Part shown: positions 49,587-58,685 of the stretch, piece by piece
How the letters are laid out: each line of letters begins with the position of its first letter
Position numbering within the stretch: the stretch's first letter is position 1
Source: CAYNFH01 sp964396385
GTDB taxonomy: Bacteria > Armatimonadota > Chthonomonadetes > Chthonomonadales > CAJBBX01
Direction: 5' to 3'
Assembly (NCBI GenBank): GCA_964396385.1
Contig: CAYNFH010000008.1
Coordinates: 1 to 60,749 of the forward strand
DNA length: 60,749 nt
Program-made: the position numbers and the translations under genes
Notes under the pieces: generated by a model
Told to the model about the DNA's origin: nothing
Seen by the model: the letters and a program-made list of their open reading frames with translations, nothing else
Database searches by the model: none

Positions 49587-52227
49587 AGTTATCGGGCAGG
49601 CTCGTGCTGCGGTGTTCGAGTCCGTCTGCTCTGACATTCGTCACCGATTCCACGACCAGGCCCGCCCCGCAGTACGTGTGGCTCTCGGCGCCTATGTTGA
49701 GGGAGATATCTCCTGGGCGGACCTGGAAGGATGCCTCAATACCTGCGCCAAGAAACACGACGCGCCTGGAAACCTATCAGGCCTCATGGGCAAGCTAAAG
49801 GAGATACCCCTTAACGCTCCCTTCTGCGCGACCCGCAGGCCGGCAAGTGGGGCTCCTGTGCTCATACGAGAGGACAACGAGATTGCCCGGCAGAGCTGGA
49901 CGGTTGTTCTTGACGCGATCCTTGCAGGATTGTCTGCGAAGGGTATTCTGCACAGGCGTCACCACGTCTTGCGGGACCTGACGTCGGGCGCCGCTGCTAG
50001 TACGGAATTCCAGGTGTTCGGTGGCCAGAGGCCCTTACGAGAGCTAAGCCTCCTCCTGCTCGACTATGCTCTCGAAGATGACCACCTGGCAGCAGAGGAC
50101 CTAAAGCCTGTCCGAGATACTTCAATAGCATTGCCGATTGTACTCCTAACGGCGTGGGACGAGGCAGCCATAGCCCGTTGGTGCCTCCAGCACGGGGCGT
50201 CGGATTACTTCGTGAAGGAACTCTCAAAGCAAGAGGACCGGGAGAGCCGGAAGCACTATACGGTACTGCGCGACTCGCTCGTCGGCGCGCTTAGACTCGA
50301 ACATGAGACTGCGACACCGACCGGGAGGACGAGCGTCAGGGCGATTTATGAGCAGTATACAGCATCCTGGGCCGCCTGCGCTCAGGCAATTGACCGTCAG
50401 CAGCAGTTGGATTGGGGCGCGATTAGGTCTAAGAACGCGAGTAGCCAGCGGATGAAAGGGGCCTCGTTGCCCTTCCCATACGAAAGCTGCGACTGGGATC
50501 CAGTGGATTGGCACCTACGCCAAGCATTCCGCTACCTGCTGGGTGAGCCCTTCTGGTGCCAGGATGTACTGCACGCTGGTACAAACAGCACCTCGGCCTA
50601 CATCCATGGATACGCAGCTGCCGAAGCGGCAATCGACGCCTCGCGCGCCCGAGCTATGGTACGGGACGGGGCTCACCTGCCATGGGGACCAAAGCTGGAC
50701 CTTCATTCCAAGATGACCCACGCATTTGCGCGCTGGCTGCCACCGCTCGCAGTGCAGGTGCCGCATCGGGCAAAGCACCTGGTACATGAGTGCCAACCCC
50801 TCAGGCCGGCTACTCATGAGATGGCAGTCCAGATGTTAGTTTCAGCGGCCCGGTTGATCGAGCACGTCTCAAGGCATATGCTGGCACCGGCCATCAGTTC
50901 TCCCCGCCTGCCGGTACTTCCACACCCCGTACCTGCTCGGCCGCCAGCCATCCACGAGGAATCTGTGAAGCTAGCACATGCGACCGAGGCTGAGTTGGGA
51001 GCTGTTGAGTTCGCCGCGCACGCCTTTGAATCGTTGACGAGAGCCCGAGGGAACCCAGTAAAGCCATCGTATCTAGACTATGAGGATGCGATAAACGCAC
51101 TGCGCTTCGGTTTTGCCGCTCCGCCGCCGCAATGTACCAGGTCGGCACTGTTTGTCGACGACAGCGTAGATACGCCTGATGATCGATGGTCCGAGGTACT
51201 CCGTTTGAGCTTAGCCTGGAGCGGAATCGCCGTGGATGCCCTGCATCCGCGCGTGTTGCCGGAACACGAACTTCAGACGGCGGCGACAGTGAGAAAGTAC
51301 GACTTAGTATTATTGGACCTCCAGATGCCAGAGGAATTGGACGGCTTGAAATTGCTAGCACAACTCAAGAGGGCCGCGCCCGAGGTACCGGTGGTGATAT
51401 TCACCGCCAGTGCGGCATCGCTTCCGGTACGCAGGGCTCTTGCCTCCGGTGCAAACGCATATTTTCTGAAGAGACGCGGAAGGCCGACACCGACGCTTAC
51501 TCGTTACGACGAGCTGGTGAGCATTGTAACAAGTCTCAACACGTTTCAAGGAACGGACGGCATGCTGCGGAAGCTGTACACAGCGACCGATGCGCTGGGA
51601 GCTCGGCAGCGGCCGACGGGAGCCAAATGGAAGGAATTTGTCGACAAGGCCAGTTACTGCTTTAAGGGTGCGTGGGGGTATGCATGGTGGGCCGAGGCCG
51701 CCGCCGACGGGGAAAACACGCGAGCATTGCTGGACAAATGGCTTGTCGGTGCACTAGGTCCCTATGATGGACGGCGCTCGGAGGACGGCGCGAAGTCATG
51801 GGCACTGATTCAGTGCGGCAAGGTCCTGGAAGAGGTGGGCAGGATGGCCGGCCTGATTACTGAGCCGCCACAATATACCTTTGTCGAAGTAATGAAGAAG
51901 CTGGACACCAAGCGCGGTGTGTCAAATGGGATCTGCTCCGCCATCTGGGAGGCGCGTAGCAAAGCGGTGCACGGACAGGGGCTGATGGCCCTTTCTATCG
52001 CTGACCTTGTGCGACATATCCAGGACACTCTCGAGGTAGTCGAGTGGTATGTCGACACCAAGGTTACCTCCATGAGCGGGTCGTTATCCGGTCAATCGAA
52101 GACTTCAACCGGCTCAGCGGCGAAGACCAACAGAGTCCGTGCTCGCCAAAAGTCCGCGATGGAACTTGCCTTCGAAGAGGCAGAGAGACAGCATCAGAGC
52201 GGAGACCCAGGACCGGACGAGCATTAA
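49570..52227 (+). CDS. Double-receiver protein with C-terminal HEPN-like domain
   Basis: The protein has 885 residues. Receiver 1 (about 95-240) has PVLIREDNEIARQSWTVVLD and Asp in LSLLLLDYALEDDHL, with Lys in YFVKELSK. Receiver 2 (about 520-650) has SALFVDDSVDTPDDRWSEVL, Asp in YDLVLLDLQMPEELDGLKLL and Lys in AYFLKRRGR. A helical linker separates the receivers. The C-terminal 170 residues are helical and contain ICSAIWEARSKAVHGQGLMA then DLVRHIQDTLEVVEWYV. The R-x4-H motif and surrounding helices fit a HEPN domain, which in many systems is a ribonuclease toxin or dimer module. ATG 49570 is 17 bases inside the previous gene. It is the last gene of the run. Confidence 0.6.
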   Translation: MSAFNRVIGQARAAVFESVCSDIRHRFHDQARPAVRVALGAYVEGDISWADLEGCLNTCAKKHDAPGNLSGLMGKLKEIPLNAPFCATRRPASGAPVLIREDNEIARQSWTVVLDAILAGLSAKGILHRRHHVLRDLTSGAAASTEFQVFGGQRPLRELSLLLLDYALEDDHLAAEDLKPVRDTSIALPIVLLTAWDEAAIARWCLQHGASDYFVKELSKQEDRESRKHYTVLRDSLVGALRLEHETATPTGRTSVRAIYEQYTASWAACAQAIDRQQQLDWGAIRSKNASSQRMKGASLPFPYESCDWDPVDWHLRQAFRYLLGEPFWCQDVLHAGTNSTSAYIHGYAAAEAAIDASRARAMVRDGAHLPWGPKLDLHSKMTHAFARWLPPLAVQVPHRAKHLVHECQPLRPATHEMAVQMLVSAARLIEHVSRHMLAPAISSPRLPVLPHPVPARPPAIHEESVKLAHATEAELGAVEFAAHAFESLTRARGNPVKPSYLDYEDAINALRFGFAAPPPQCTRSALFVDDSVDTPDDRWSEVLRLSLAWSGIAVDALHPRVLPEHELQTAATVRKYDLVLLDLQMPEELDGLKLLAQLKRAAPEVPVVIFTASAASLPVRRALASGANAYFLKRRGRPTPTLTRYDELVSIVTSLNTFQGTDGMLRKLYTATDALGARQRPTGAKWKEFVDKASYCFKGAWGYAWWAEAAADGENTRALLDKWLVGALGPYDGRRSEDGAKSWALIQCGKVLEEVGRMAGLITEPPQYTFVEVMKKLDTKRGVSNGICSAIWEARSKAVHGQGLMALSIADLVRHIQDTLEVVEWYVDTKVTSMSGSLSGQSKTSTGSAAKTNRVRARQKSAMELAFEEAERQHQSGDPGPDEH

Positions 52228-52230
52228 GAG

Positions 52231-52257
52231 GCCGAACGAATCCTGGTTCGTTGCGGC
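52231..52257. terminator. Hairpin between convergent genes
   Basis: GCCG-AACGAA and TTCGTT-g-CGGC pair around TCCTGG in the 33-base gap between the HEPN-type gene and the TPR gene. There is no T run on either side. The position suggests a shared 3' end, but efficiency is doubtful. Confidence 0.35.
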
Positions 52258-52260
52258 GGC

Positions 52261-53715
52261 TCACGCAGTTTCGCCATCCTCCAGCGCGGCGTGTAGCAAC
52301 TCGCATCGCTGCATTGCCTCACGGTAGTCTGGCTTGCGGCGCATCGCCTCTTCATAGCACGCCAGCGCGTCACGAAGACGTCCGGACCGCTCCGCCAGGT
52401 AGCCCTTGTACATCCAAGCGAGTACATCTCCAGGGCGGCGGTCTGACCAAACCGCAATGAACTCCGCGGCGGCTTCGAGCTGGTTCGTGTCGATGAAGAC
52501 CCGAGCTAGATAGGGATAGGGGAGAATGTCCCAGCCATATCGCGTGCAGATGTCCAGCGCCTCATCATAGCGCCGGAGCCGGACGGCGGCCTGGCCAAGG
52601 AGCCTCGCTGCGTCCCGGTCTTGAGGATCGTGCCGCAATACCGTTTGTGCCGCCTCTGCCGCCTCGGTGTCTCGTCCGAGCATCAGGCAGCTTTCCGCCA
52701 GGGCTCGCCAAGCTTCGGCATCAACGGGCACGGTGGCCACGAATGACCGCAATGCTGGCACCGCTTCTGCCCAGTTCCGTTGCCGGTAGAGCGCGAGCGA
52801 CAGGACACGCCTCGCAAGACGGCTTCCTGAACGAGCAGGTACCTGTGCTGCGACCGCCGCTTCACGGTAATGCCCCAGAGCAAACTGGCAGTCTGCTATC
52901 TCTGCTTCCACATCCACACGCTCCGCTGCCTCGCCGAGGTTGACGTCGCGATAGGCAGCCAGTGCCTCAGCAGGCGTCCGGAGAGCTCGTAGCGCCCGCG
53001 CCTTCTCCACCAGCAGGTCAGCTGGCCGCAGGAGACGCGCTCCATTCACGATGTCCAGCGCCGTCTGGTGGCGGCCTGCCCGGTTGGCTGCCCGTGCCCA
53101 GGCCGCTCGGCAAGTTTCACAGCCCTTCGCCGCAGCTGCGGCATAGTGCTCACAGGCTCGGTCGGCCCTCCCCGTGCGCTCGCAGATCCAGGCCAGACAC
53201 AGCTCGGCGTCATAGCGTTCGGTCACGGCGGATGCCGCAGCGGTTACCACGCCGTGGGCAAGCTCCGGGTCGTAGGGCGCAGAAGCGCGGGCCAATCTCA
53301 CCGCCGCCTCGTACGAAGGAGCTGCAAGGTAGGTAATTTCTGCTTCTACGTAGCCGCGGTCCACAAGCGGCGGGAGCTGAGACAGATCCAAGCGCGGCGC
53401 GACCTTGTGAACGGCGCTCTGCACGGTTGCGCGATCGAATCCGTCTGCAATGAACGAGCGGGCAAGCGCCAGGCTGCACTTCTCCGAGCGGGAACGGATC
53501 AGCACGAGCAGGCGAACCCAGCGCTGAGCGCGCTCTACCGCCTGCCCCAGTGTAAGCTCCTGTGTCAGAAGGGACGGTGGAATGTCGCGCTCTGCGGGCA
53601 GGCGCTCAGCCGCAAAGGAGCTAGCGGCCACGCCCTGAGCGAGCCAAAGAAGAAGCGGGCGATCCGCGGCGTCGATGGTCGCGGTCCCGGCAGCTGTAGG
53701 TTGCGTAATGGGCAT
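52261..53715 (-). CDS. Tetratricopeptide repeat protein
   Basis: The protein has 484 residues. TPR-like helix pairs fill residues 160-480: LCLAWICERTGRADRACEHY, AAAAAKGCETCRAAWARAAN, AWRALAESCLMLGRDTEAAE and AWMYKGYLAERSGRLRDALA then CYEEAMRRKPDYREAM, with the W/L..G.....A....P spacing. The first 150 residues are helical and specific. There is no signal or membrane segment, so it is a cytoplasmic scaffold. ATG 53715 is 4 bases from the stop of the DegT-type gene, so it is the last gene of the six-gene minus-strand operon. Confidence 0.8.
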   Translation of the reverse strand: MPITQPTAAGTATIDAADRPLLLWLAQGVAASSFAAERLPAERDIPPSLLTQELTLGQAVERAQRWVRLLVLIRSRSEKCSLALARSFIADGFDRATVQSAVHKVAPRLDLSQLPPLVDRGYVEAEITYLAAPSYEAAVRLARASAPYDPELAHGVVTAAASAVTERYDAELCLAWICERTGRADRACEHYAAAAAKGCETCRAAWARAANRAGRHQTALDIVNGARLLRPADLLVEKARALRALRTPAEALAAYRDVNLGEAAERVDVEAEIADCQFALGHYREAAVAAQVPARSGSRLARRVLSLALYRQRNWAEAVPALRSFVATVPVDAEAWRALAESCLMLGRDTEAAEAAQTVLRHDPQDRDAARLLGQAAVRLRRYDEALDICTRYGWDILPYPYLARVFIDTNQLEAAAEFIAVWSDRRPGDVLAWMYKGYLAERSGRLRDALACYEEAMRRKPDYREAMQRCELLHAALEDGETA

Positions 53716-53718
53716 AGG

Positions 53719-54708
53719 TCAGTCTCCGCAGCAGGCGGCTGCGCGTATCCTCGATGTCAGCCGTTGCACGAATGCCGGCTGGAGTTGTGCCCACTTGCGA
53801 CCGGTCTCTAGAAACCGAACAGAATCCGCAAAATCTCGCGCCTGGGGACATGCGCCGCCATCCTGAAGCAGGTATGCCGGCTGCTTGCGCCACCAGAGTC
53901 GCTCAAGCCGGCCCGCGAGCGATGGACTTACCTTAAGCGGCAGACATTGCCAGGCTGCCACGGCTTCCGGGTCCACCGCCATGAGCTGGATCCCCGGCAC
54001 CCCGGTCAGCGCATCGCACAGGAATCGGTGGTTGATACCCACCCTCGCCCCGCGCTCCTCCAGGGTAAGTAGGTCCCGGCCCGCCATACGGGCGGCGGCT
54101 GGATGAATTCGCAGCGACAGGCTCCGCTGCAAGCACTCCGCCTGGAGCCGCAGATCAGGCGTACGGTCCGGATGCTGAGTTAGCGCAAATGCCTCGCGGT
54201 GGAGGTGCCGGTCGCTTGTCCAGAGAAGCCCCCCTCCCCCTCCGGACAGGATCTTGCCCGGTCCAAGGCTTGCGAACCCGATCTGGCCCCATGTGCCCAC
54301 GCGCCGGCCTCCCTGCCAGGCCAGTAGCGCCTGCGAGCAGTCCTCGATAACGGCAACGCCCGCTTCGCCGGCAAGCTCACTTATGCGCCGTGCATCCGCG
54401 GGGTTTCCGAACAGGTGGCAGACCACAACGGTGCCAGTCCGGGGCGAGAGCGCCCGGCCCACCGCTTCCGGGTCCATGCGGCCATAGGGATCGCAGTCGA
54501 CCGCCTTGACCTTCAATCCGAGCGCCTCCATGGCCGCGGCAAGCTGCGGCCAGGTGTAGGCGCACAGGATGACCTCCATTCCGCGCCCTACTCCCAGCGC
54601 AAGGAGGGAAGCCAGGAGCGCCGCCGTCCCCGAGGTGACAGCCAGCACGTAGGGCACTTCGCAGAAGTCTGCGAAGCCGCACTCCAGGCTGGTGACTGGG
54701 TCCTTCAT
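53719..54708 (-). CDS. DegT/DnrJ/EryC1/StrS-type PLP-dependent protein
   Basis: The protein has 329 residues, slightly shorter than the usual 370-400. The fold-type I signature is PYVLAVTSGTAALLASLLAL at the N-terminus; Asp in GVAVIEDCSQALLAWQGGRR contacts PLP; the Schiff-base Lys is in IGFASLGPGKILSGGGGGLL, where sugar aminotransferases read S...K....GEGG. Family members transaminate nucleotide keto-sugars. It overlaps the end of the AAA gene (ATGA) and the TPR gene follows, which is an odd setting for a sugar enzyme. The C-terminus looks shortened, so activity is uncertain. Confidence 0.75.
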   Translation of the reverse strand: MKDPVTSLECGFADFCEVPYVLAVTSGTAALLASLLALGVGRGMEVILCAYTWPQLAAAMEALGLKVKAVDCDPYGRMDPEAVGRALSPRTGTVVVCHLFGNPADARRISELAGEAGVAVIEDCSQALLAWQGGRRVGTWGQIGFASLGPGKILSGGGGGLLWTSDRHLHREAFALTQHPDRTPDLRLQAECLQRSLSLRIHPAAARMAGRDLLTLEERGARVGINHRFLCDALTGVPGIQLMAVDPEAVAAWQCLPLKVSPSLAGRLERLWWRKQPAYLLQDGGACPQARDFADSVRFLETGRKWAQLQPAFVQRLTSRIRAAACCGD

Positions 54709-56474
54709 CGCGCCGCTGCTTGCCGGAGCTGGTCGATGCGCTGGGCGATCAGGCGCTCGTCCAGGTTGCCCTGCTCGTCCACCAGGCCGATCATGAACTC
54801 GGGGAGCCGCTCGCGGGAAAGCAGCCGCCCCTGCTCGTCAAACCACGGCAGGTCGGAGCGGAAGTTGCTCGCCTGCACGGAGAGCAGGGCGATCAGCTCG
54901 TGCATGGCCGGGTTGCAGTTGTGCTTGTACGCCTGCCGCGCCGCGCGCAGGTGCGCAAGGGCCACATTCCGTTCGCCGGAGCGCAGGCAGATCTCGTAGG
55001 ATCGGCGCACGACCTTCTCCACCTCGTCGCAGCTGAACTCGCGCGTGAGGGCGGCCGCCTCCGCGAGGTCGAACGGCTCGCGCGGGATCTTTAGGCGCGT
55101 ATACAGGTCCTCGATCAAGGTGGCGCGCGCCTCATCCGTCGGGTTCATGAACGGGAAGATGCGGTCAAAGCGCCGCAGCATTGCCGCGTCGATCAAATCG
55201 GGCCGGTTGGTTGCCCCGATCCAGAGGATGTCGCCGCGGTGTCCGGAGTCTCCCATGAACTCCAGCAGGCGCCCGAGAAGGCGCGAATCCACCTCGCTGC
55301 CGTAGCCCGCCCCCGACGCAGAGCGGCACGAGAGCATTTGGTCCACTTCATCAATGAACACAACGCTTGGCGCGAAGGAGGGCAGGAGGTCCAGCACCGT
55401 CTCCAGGTTGCGCTCGGACTCCCCCACCCACATGGAGCGCAGGTTCTTGAACCGGAGCATGTTCATGCCGCAGTCGTGGGCGAAGGCGCGGGTGATGTGG
55501 CTCTTGCCGTTTCCCGGCACTCCCACGAAGAGCAGGCCATTGGGAATGAGCGGCGACTTGCGGTCCCGCAGGATAATGCCCTTCAAATCCACCAGGTACT
55601 GCTTGACGTGCGGCTGGGCGCCGGCCGTATCCAGCCCCTCCTTGGACTCGATGAACTCCAGCACGTCGCCGCATCGCGCCTCGATAACTTCCGCCTTCTT
55701 CTTCGCCACCTCGTGCTCGGAGAGCCCGCGGCGCCACACCTCCTCGATGTCGATGCGCCGGAAGCCGGTGGTCAGGTTTCCCAGGCGGGCGCTCTGCTCC
55801 TCGGTGGCACCGCGCCCGAGCAGGAACGAGCACCGCTCGTCCAAGTCCGGGTAGCCGACCCGGATAACCCGGAAGCCGCCGTCGCCACGGATCAGGTCGC
55901 CGGGTACTGCGCCAAGCTCCGGGCAGAGCAGGACGATACAGGCACCCCGGCTGCGGATCTCCACGTCTCGCGCCCAGCTCTGCAGCATCTCCAGCACGAC
56001 GCGATCGCCAAACTGCGCGCCATGCCCGTTCTGACCGCAGTCGAGCAGGTAGTCGGCGCTGTCGATTACCAGCGAGTTGACCGAGCCCGGGGAGCGCAGG
56101 AAGACGTAGAGCGCCGGCAGCACGTCCGCCGGGTTCATCATCTGCCGCTGTATATCCGCCGCGGACCGCTTGGACAGCACCAGCATGTCGCCGAGTCCCG
56201 TCATGCGCGAAAACGTGGTGAGCGCAGGATCCTCGGCCTCGGTGAGGATCTGGCCGTTGCGGTACATGGCGATCCCCTGTGAAATGCTGTACCGGGCGAC
56301 GAGACGGTCCACTTGGCCGGTGGACTTGCTCAGCTCGCGGCTGAGGGCGGACGGGAAGTTGTAGGTCTTGCCTGACGGGTCCCAGACCACGTCGCGCACG
56401 TTCTGGGTGAGTACAAACGTGTGCCGGAACCCGGCTTCCAGCTCTCTACGGATGGTCGCGAGCGTCTTCTCCAC
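54705..56474 (-). CDS. AAA+ ATPase with degenerate N-terminal ATPase-like half
   Basis: The protein has 589 residues. The first 290 (RHTFVLTQNVRDVVWDPSGK, LPALYVFLRSPGSVNSLVID then SADYLLD, RGACIVLLCPELGAVPG) look like an ATPase fold without Walker motifs. The second half is a full AAA domain: Walker A LLFVGVPGNGKSHITRAFAH, Walker B SVVFIDEVDQMLSCRS, sensor 1 LWIGATNRPDLIDAAMLRRF then DR, and a helical C-domain. It is related to Cdc48/FtsH-like and plasmid-borne AAA proteins. GTG 56474 is chosen because the upstream gene ends at 56482 and offers a GAGG site; the frame runs to 56795 but duplicates its neighbour. It may remodel a membrane complex with the vWA protein. Confidence 0.8.
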   Translation of the reverse strand: MEKTLATIRRELEAGFRHTFVLTQNVRDVVWDPSGKTYNFPSALSRELSKSTGQVDRLVARYSISQGIAMYRNGQILTEAEDPALTTFSRMTGLGDMLVLSKRSAADIQRQMMNPADVLPALYVFLRSPGSVNSLVIDSADYLLDCGQNGHGAQFGDRVVLEMLQSWARDVEIRSRGACIVLLCPELGAVPGDLIRGDGGFRVIRVGYPDLDERCSFLLGRGATEEQSARLGNLTTGFRRIDIEEVWRRGLSEHEVAKKKAEVIEARCGDVLEFIESKEGLDTAGAQPHVKQYLVDLKGIILRDRKSPLIPNGLLFVGVPGNGKSHITRAFAHDCGMNMLRFKNLRSMWVGESERNLETVLDLLPSFAPSVVFIDEVDQMLSCRSASGAGYGSEVDSRLLGRLLEFMGDSGHRGDILWIGATNRPDLIDAAMLRRFDRIFPFMNPTDEARATLIEDLYTRLKIPREPFDLAEAAALTREFSCDEVEKVVRRSYEICLRSGERNVALAHLRAARQAYKHNCNPAMHELIALLSVQASNFRSDLPWFDEQGRLLSRERLPEFMIGLVDEQGNLDERLIAQRIDQLRQAAAR

Positions 56475-56481
56475 GAGTTTC

Positions 56482-57522
56482 TTAGCCTCTTTGCCTGTCC
56501 CGCTGGCCCGGCGTTGCCGCCGGCTTCTCTTCCGTGAAGCGACGGCTGGCGCGCGCCGGGGTGGACGCTGTCGGCTGTGCGCAGGCAGGCCCCGTTTCCC
56601 AGTGGCGCAGGTTCTGCGGAGTAAGATCCGCGCCCAGCAGGCGGGAGAGCGACTCCAGGAAGCGCTGCTCGACCGGCTGGCAGTGGCCGCCCTTGTAGCC
56701 GGAGAGCTCGTAGCGCACTTCGCCGGAGTCCGGCGCCACCTGGACTTCCATCCGCCGGCTCGGGTCGGCCGGGTCGACGGCGGTGATCCGGCCACTGCCT
56801 AAGTCCGGCGCTGACGGCGTAAGGCCGCTCTCCTGTAGGGCGAGCTTCGCCGCGGCGAGCGCCACCGCGCTCCACGTCCGGGAGGTCTCCTGCTCAAGCT
56901 TCTGCCGCTCCCCGGCTGCCCACGCGGCGATCTGCTGGCGCAGTCCTTCCCGGCCCTGGCCTTCCTCCGCGCGAATCAATGTCGCAAAGCTCTCGCTCGC
57001 GCGGCGGGCCTGATCGCCGCCGCGCCCCGCAGCCAGACTGGCGAGGTCGAAGACCCGCTGCGCCTCGCGCCGCTCCATCTCCAGCCGGTCGGCTACCGCT
57101 TTCAGTTCGAGCGTGCGGGCCGGCCCGCCACCCGCCGATGTAGTAATGGCGCGCAGGGCCTGCTCCTGCACCCGGACCGCCGCCGCGGTCACGACCGGGG
57201 GCCGAACGGCCAGAGCGGGCGGCACCTCAATGCGAAGCTCCAGCGCGCGGCAGGCTACAGCCTGTGAAAGGGCCTCATAGCGCGCGGCGATCTCCGGCGC
57301 CAGGACGTTCAGGCGGGCCGCACCCTGGCGGGCGACATGCGCGGAAAGGTCGGCTGCGGACTCGGCGACCGGGGCCGTGATGAAGTCGGCAATGCCGGCG
57401 AAGAAGAAGCCGCACGCCTCCTCGCATGCCGGCGCCATCTCGCGCGCCGCGTCCGCCACGAGGCTCTGCACGCGCTCGGCGCGGGTGGGCCGTACCAGTG
57501 TCACTCGTCCTGCTCTGCTCAT
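56482..57522 (-). CDS. Helical hypothetical protein of the AAA/vWA operon
   Basis: The protein has 346 residues. Residues 1-230 are an Ala/Arg/Glu-rich helical region with coiled-coil potential (RRAQ-type repeats in LKAVADRLEMERREAQRVFD, RASESFATLIRAEEGQGREG). The end (about 250-320) has strands RITAVDPADPSRRMEVQVAP and EVRYELSGYKGGHCQPVEQR, leading to FLESLSRLLGADLTPQNLRH. No family is recognised. The ATG at 57522 has GAGGAG 8 bases upstream. It begins 21 bases after the membrane-protein gene ends. Confidence 0.6.
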   Translation of the reverse strand: MSRAGRVTLVRPTRAERVQSLVADAAREMAPACEEACGFFFAGIADFITAPVAESAADLSAHVARQGAARLNVLAPEIAARYEALSQAVACRALELRIEVPPALAVRPPVVTAAAVRVQEQALRAITTSAGGGPARTLELKAVADRLEMERREAQRVFDLASLAAGRGGDQARRASESFATLIRAEEGQGREGLRQQIAAWAAGERQKLEQETSRTWSAVALAAAKLALQESGLTPSAPDLGSGRITAVDPADPSRRMEVQVAPDSGEVRYELSGYKGGHCQPVEQRFLESLSRLLGADLTPQNLRHWETGPACAQPTASTPARASRRFTEEKPAATPGQRDRQRG

Positions 57523-57542
57523 GGTATGTCTCCTCTTTCTGG

Positions 57543-58676
57543 TTATTCGCTCGGCGCCAGGGTGAGCCGCTCCAGTTCGGTCTCGGCCGCAGGCGGCGCC
57601 TGGAGCGGCACGTCCACTGCTGCCTGTTGCGCATGGTGCTCTACCGGCGTCGGCGCAGGCTGTCCGGTCGGGGCAGCGGTGCCGTTGGAAACTGCCGGGT
57701 CCGTGGCTGCGCGGTACCACTCAGTCTCGGCCGGCCGCGCGCCAGTCCGTGTACCGTTCCCAACTGTCGTGTTTGGCCCGTGGCCGTTGCCGCCAAACGG
57801 CGCGCCGCCGGCCTGCACCGTCACGGGCGTTCCGTTCCAGACGCCTGCCGGCATGTCCAGGGGCGGCGCACCGGGCATGTAGCGCCGCCGCGGGAGCGAG
57901 TTCAAATGGTGGGTCAGGTTGTGCAGCGCTACCACCATAAGGAAAGCCGTCACCAGGAGCGCCGCGACATAGAACAGGCCGGCATGGACCACGATCTGCC
58001 CCAGGAAGGAGCTGCCGAGCTTTGCATAGAGCTGTTGCTCGTTCAGGCGAGCCATCCAGTCCTTGCCGAGCGCTCTCGTGAGCGCCTTGCTGCTGTGGAT
58101 GATCTGATAGCGCACCAGAAGCGTGTCGAATGTCACCACGATCCGGAAGGCCCAATACGCAAGCCCCAGGACCACGCCGTAGCCGAAGGCAGCGGTGACC
58201 GCGCCCTCAAACTGCGTCTTCGCCTCCCGGTGGGCCTCCGTGTCCGGCTCTGTGGCCTGTGCTGAGCGGCGGGCTTGAACCGCCTGGTAGACGCTGCGCG
58301 CCACCAACAGGCCGAGCACCACCACGGCGTGCGCCGTCGCCCAGGAGAGGGCCGGGATGATGAGGCCATAGAGCGTGGCGTTATCCACGTTGCCGGTGCC
58401 GAAGGCGCTGGAGACCGACTCCAGGAACTGGTTGGGCGTGCCGTGTCCGCGCAGCCGCAGCGCATCGCTCGTGGCCGCGGTGCAGAAGGCGATGGAGAAG
58501 AAGATCATGCCGAGGTCCAGCACGCTTGCCAAAATGCACTGGAAGATGGCGTTGTAGATATTCTGATGCCGTACGCCCAGGTGGCGCCGGACTGCCATCA
58601 GGCCGAGCACGTACGCGAGCACCGCCAGGAGGATTGCCCCTATGAAGAGTAAGAAGGAAAGTGCCATTGTGAACAC
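57543..58676 (-). CDS. Multi-pass membrane protein of the AAA/vWA operon
   Basis: The protein has 377 residues. Membrane segments lie at about 5-28 (ALSFLLFIGAILLAVLAYVL), 48-72, 108-128 (ALSWATAHAVVVLGLLVARS), 160-185 (GAVTAAFGYGVVLGLAYWAF) and 230-255 (IVVHAGLFYVAALLVTAFLM). The last 110 residues are Pro/Gly/Ala/Thr-rich and probably disordered, in the cytoplasm. GTG 58676 has GAGGGG 5 bases upstream. It lies between the vWA lipoprotein and the helical protein with 9- and 20-base gaps. No family is recognised. Confidence 0.65.
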   Translation of the reverse strand: MFTMALSFLLFIGAILLAVLAYVLGLMAVRRHLGVRHQNIYNAIFQCILASVLDLGMIFFSIAFCTAATSDALRLRGHGTPNQFLESVSSAFGTGNVDNATLYGLIIPALSWATAHAVVVLGLLVARSVYQAVQARRSAQATEPDTEAHREAKTQFEGAVTAAFGYGVVLGLAYWAFRIVVTFDTLLVRYQIIHSSKALTRALGKDWMARLNEQQLYAKLGSSFLGQIVVHAGLFYVAALLVTAFLMVVALHNLTHHLNSLPRRRYMPGAPPLDMPAGVWNGTPVTVQAGGAPFGGNGHGPNTTVGNGTRTGARPAETEWYRAATDPAVSNGTAAPTGQPAPTPVEHHAQQAAVDVPLQAPPAAETELERLTLAPSE

Positions 58677-58685
58677 CGTGGCCCC

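Noticed and set aside
55239..56282. 347-residue plus-strand open frame
   Set aside because: It is antisense to the AAA+ ATPase, whose Walker motifs fix the true strand.
57426..58265. 279-residue plus-strand open frame
   Set aside because: It overlaps two minus-strand operon genes with good starts. Its composition is Arg/Gly/His-rich and no motif is seen.
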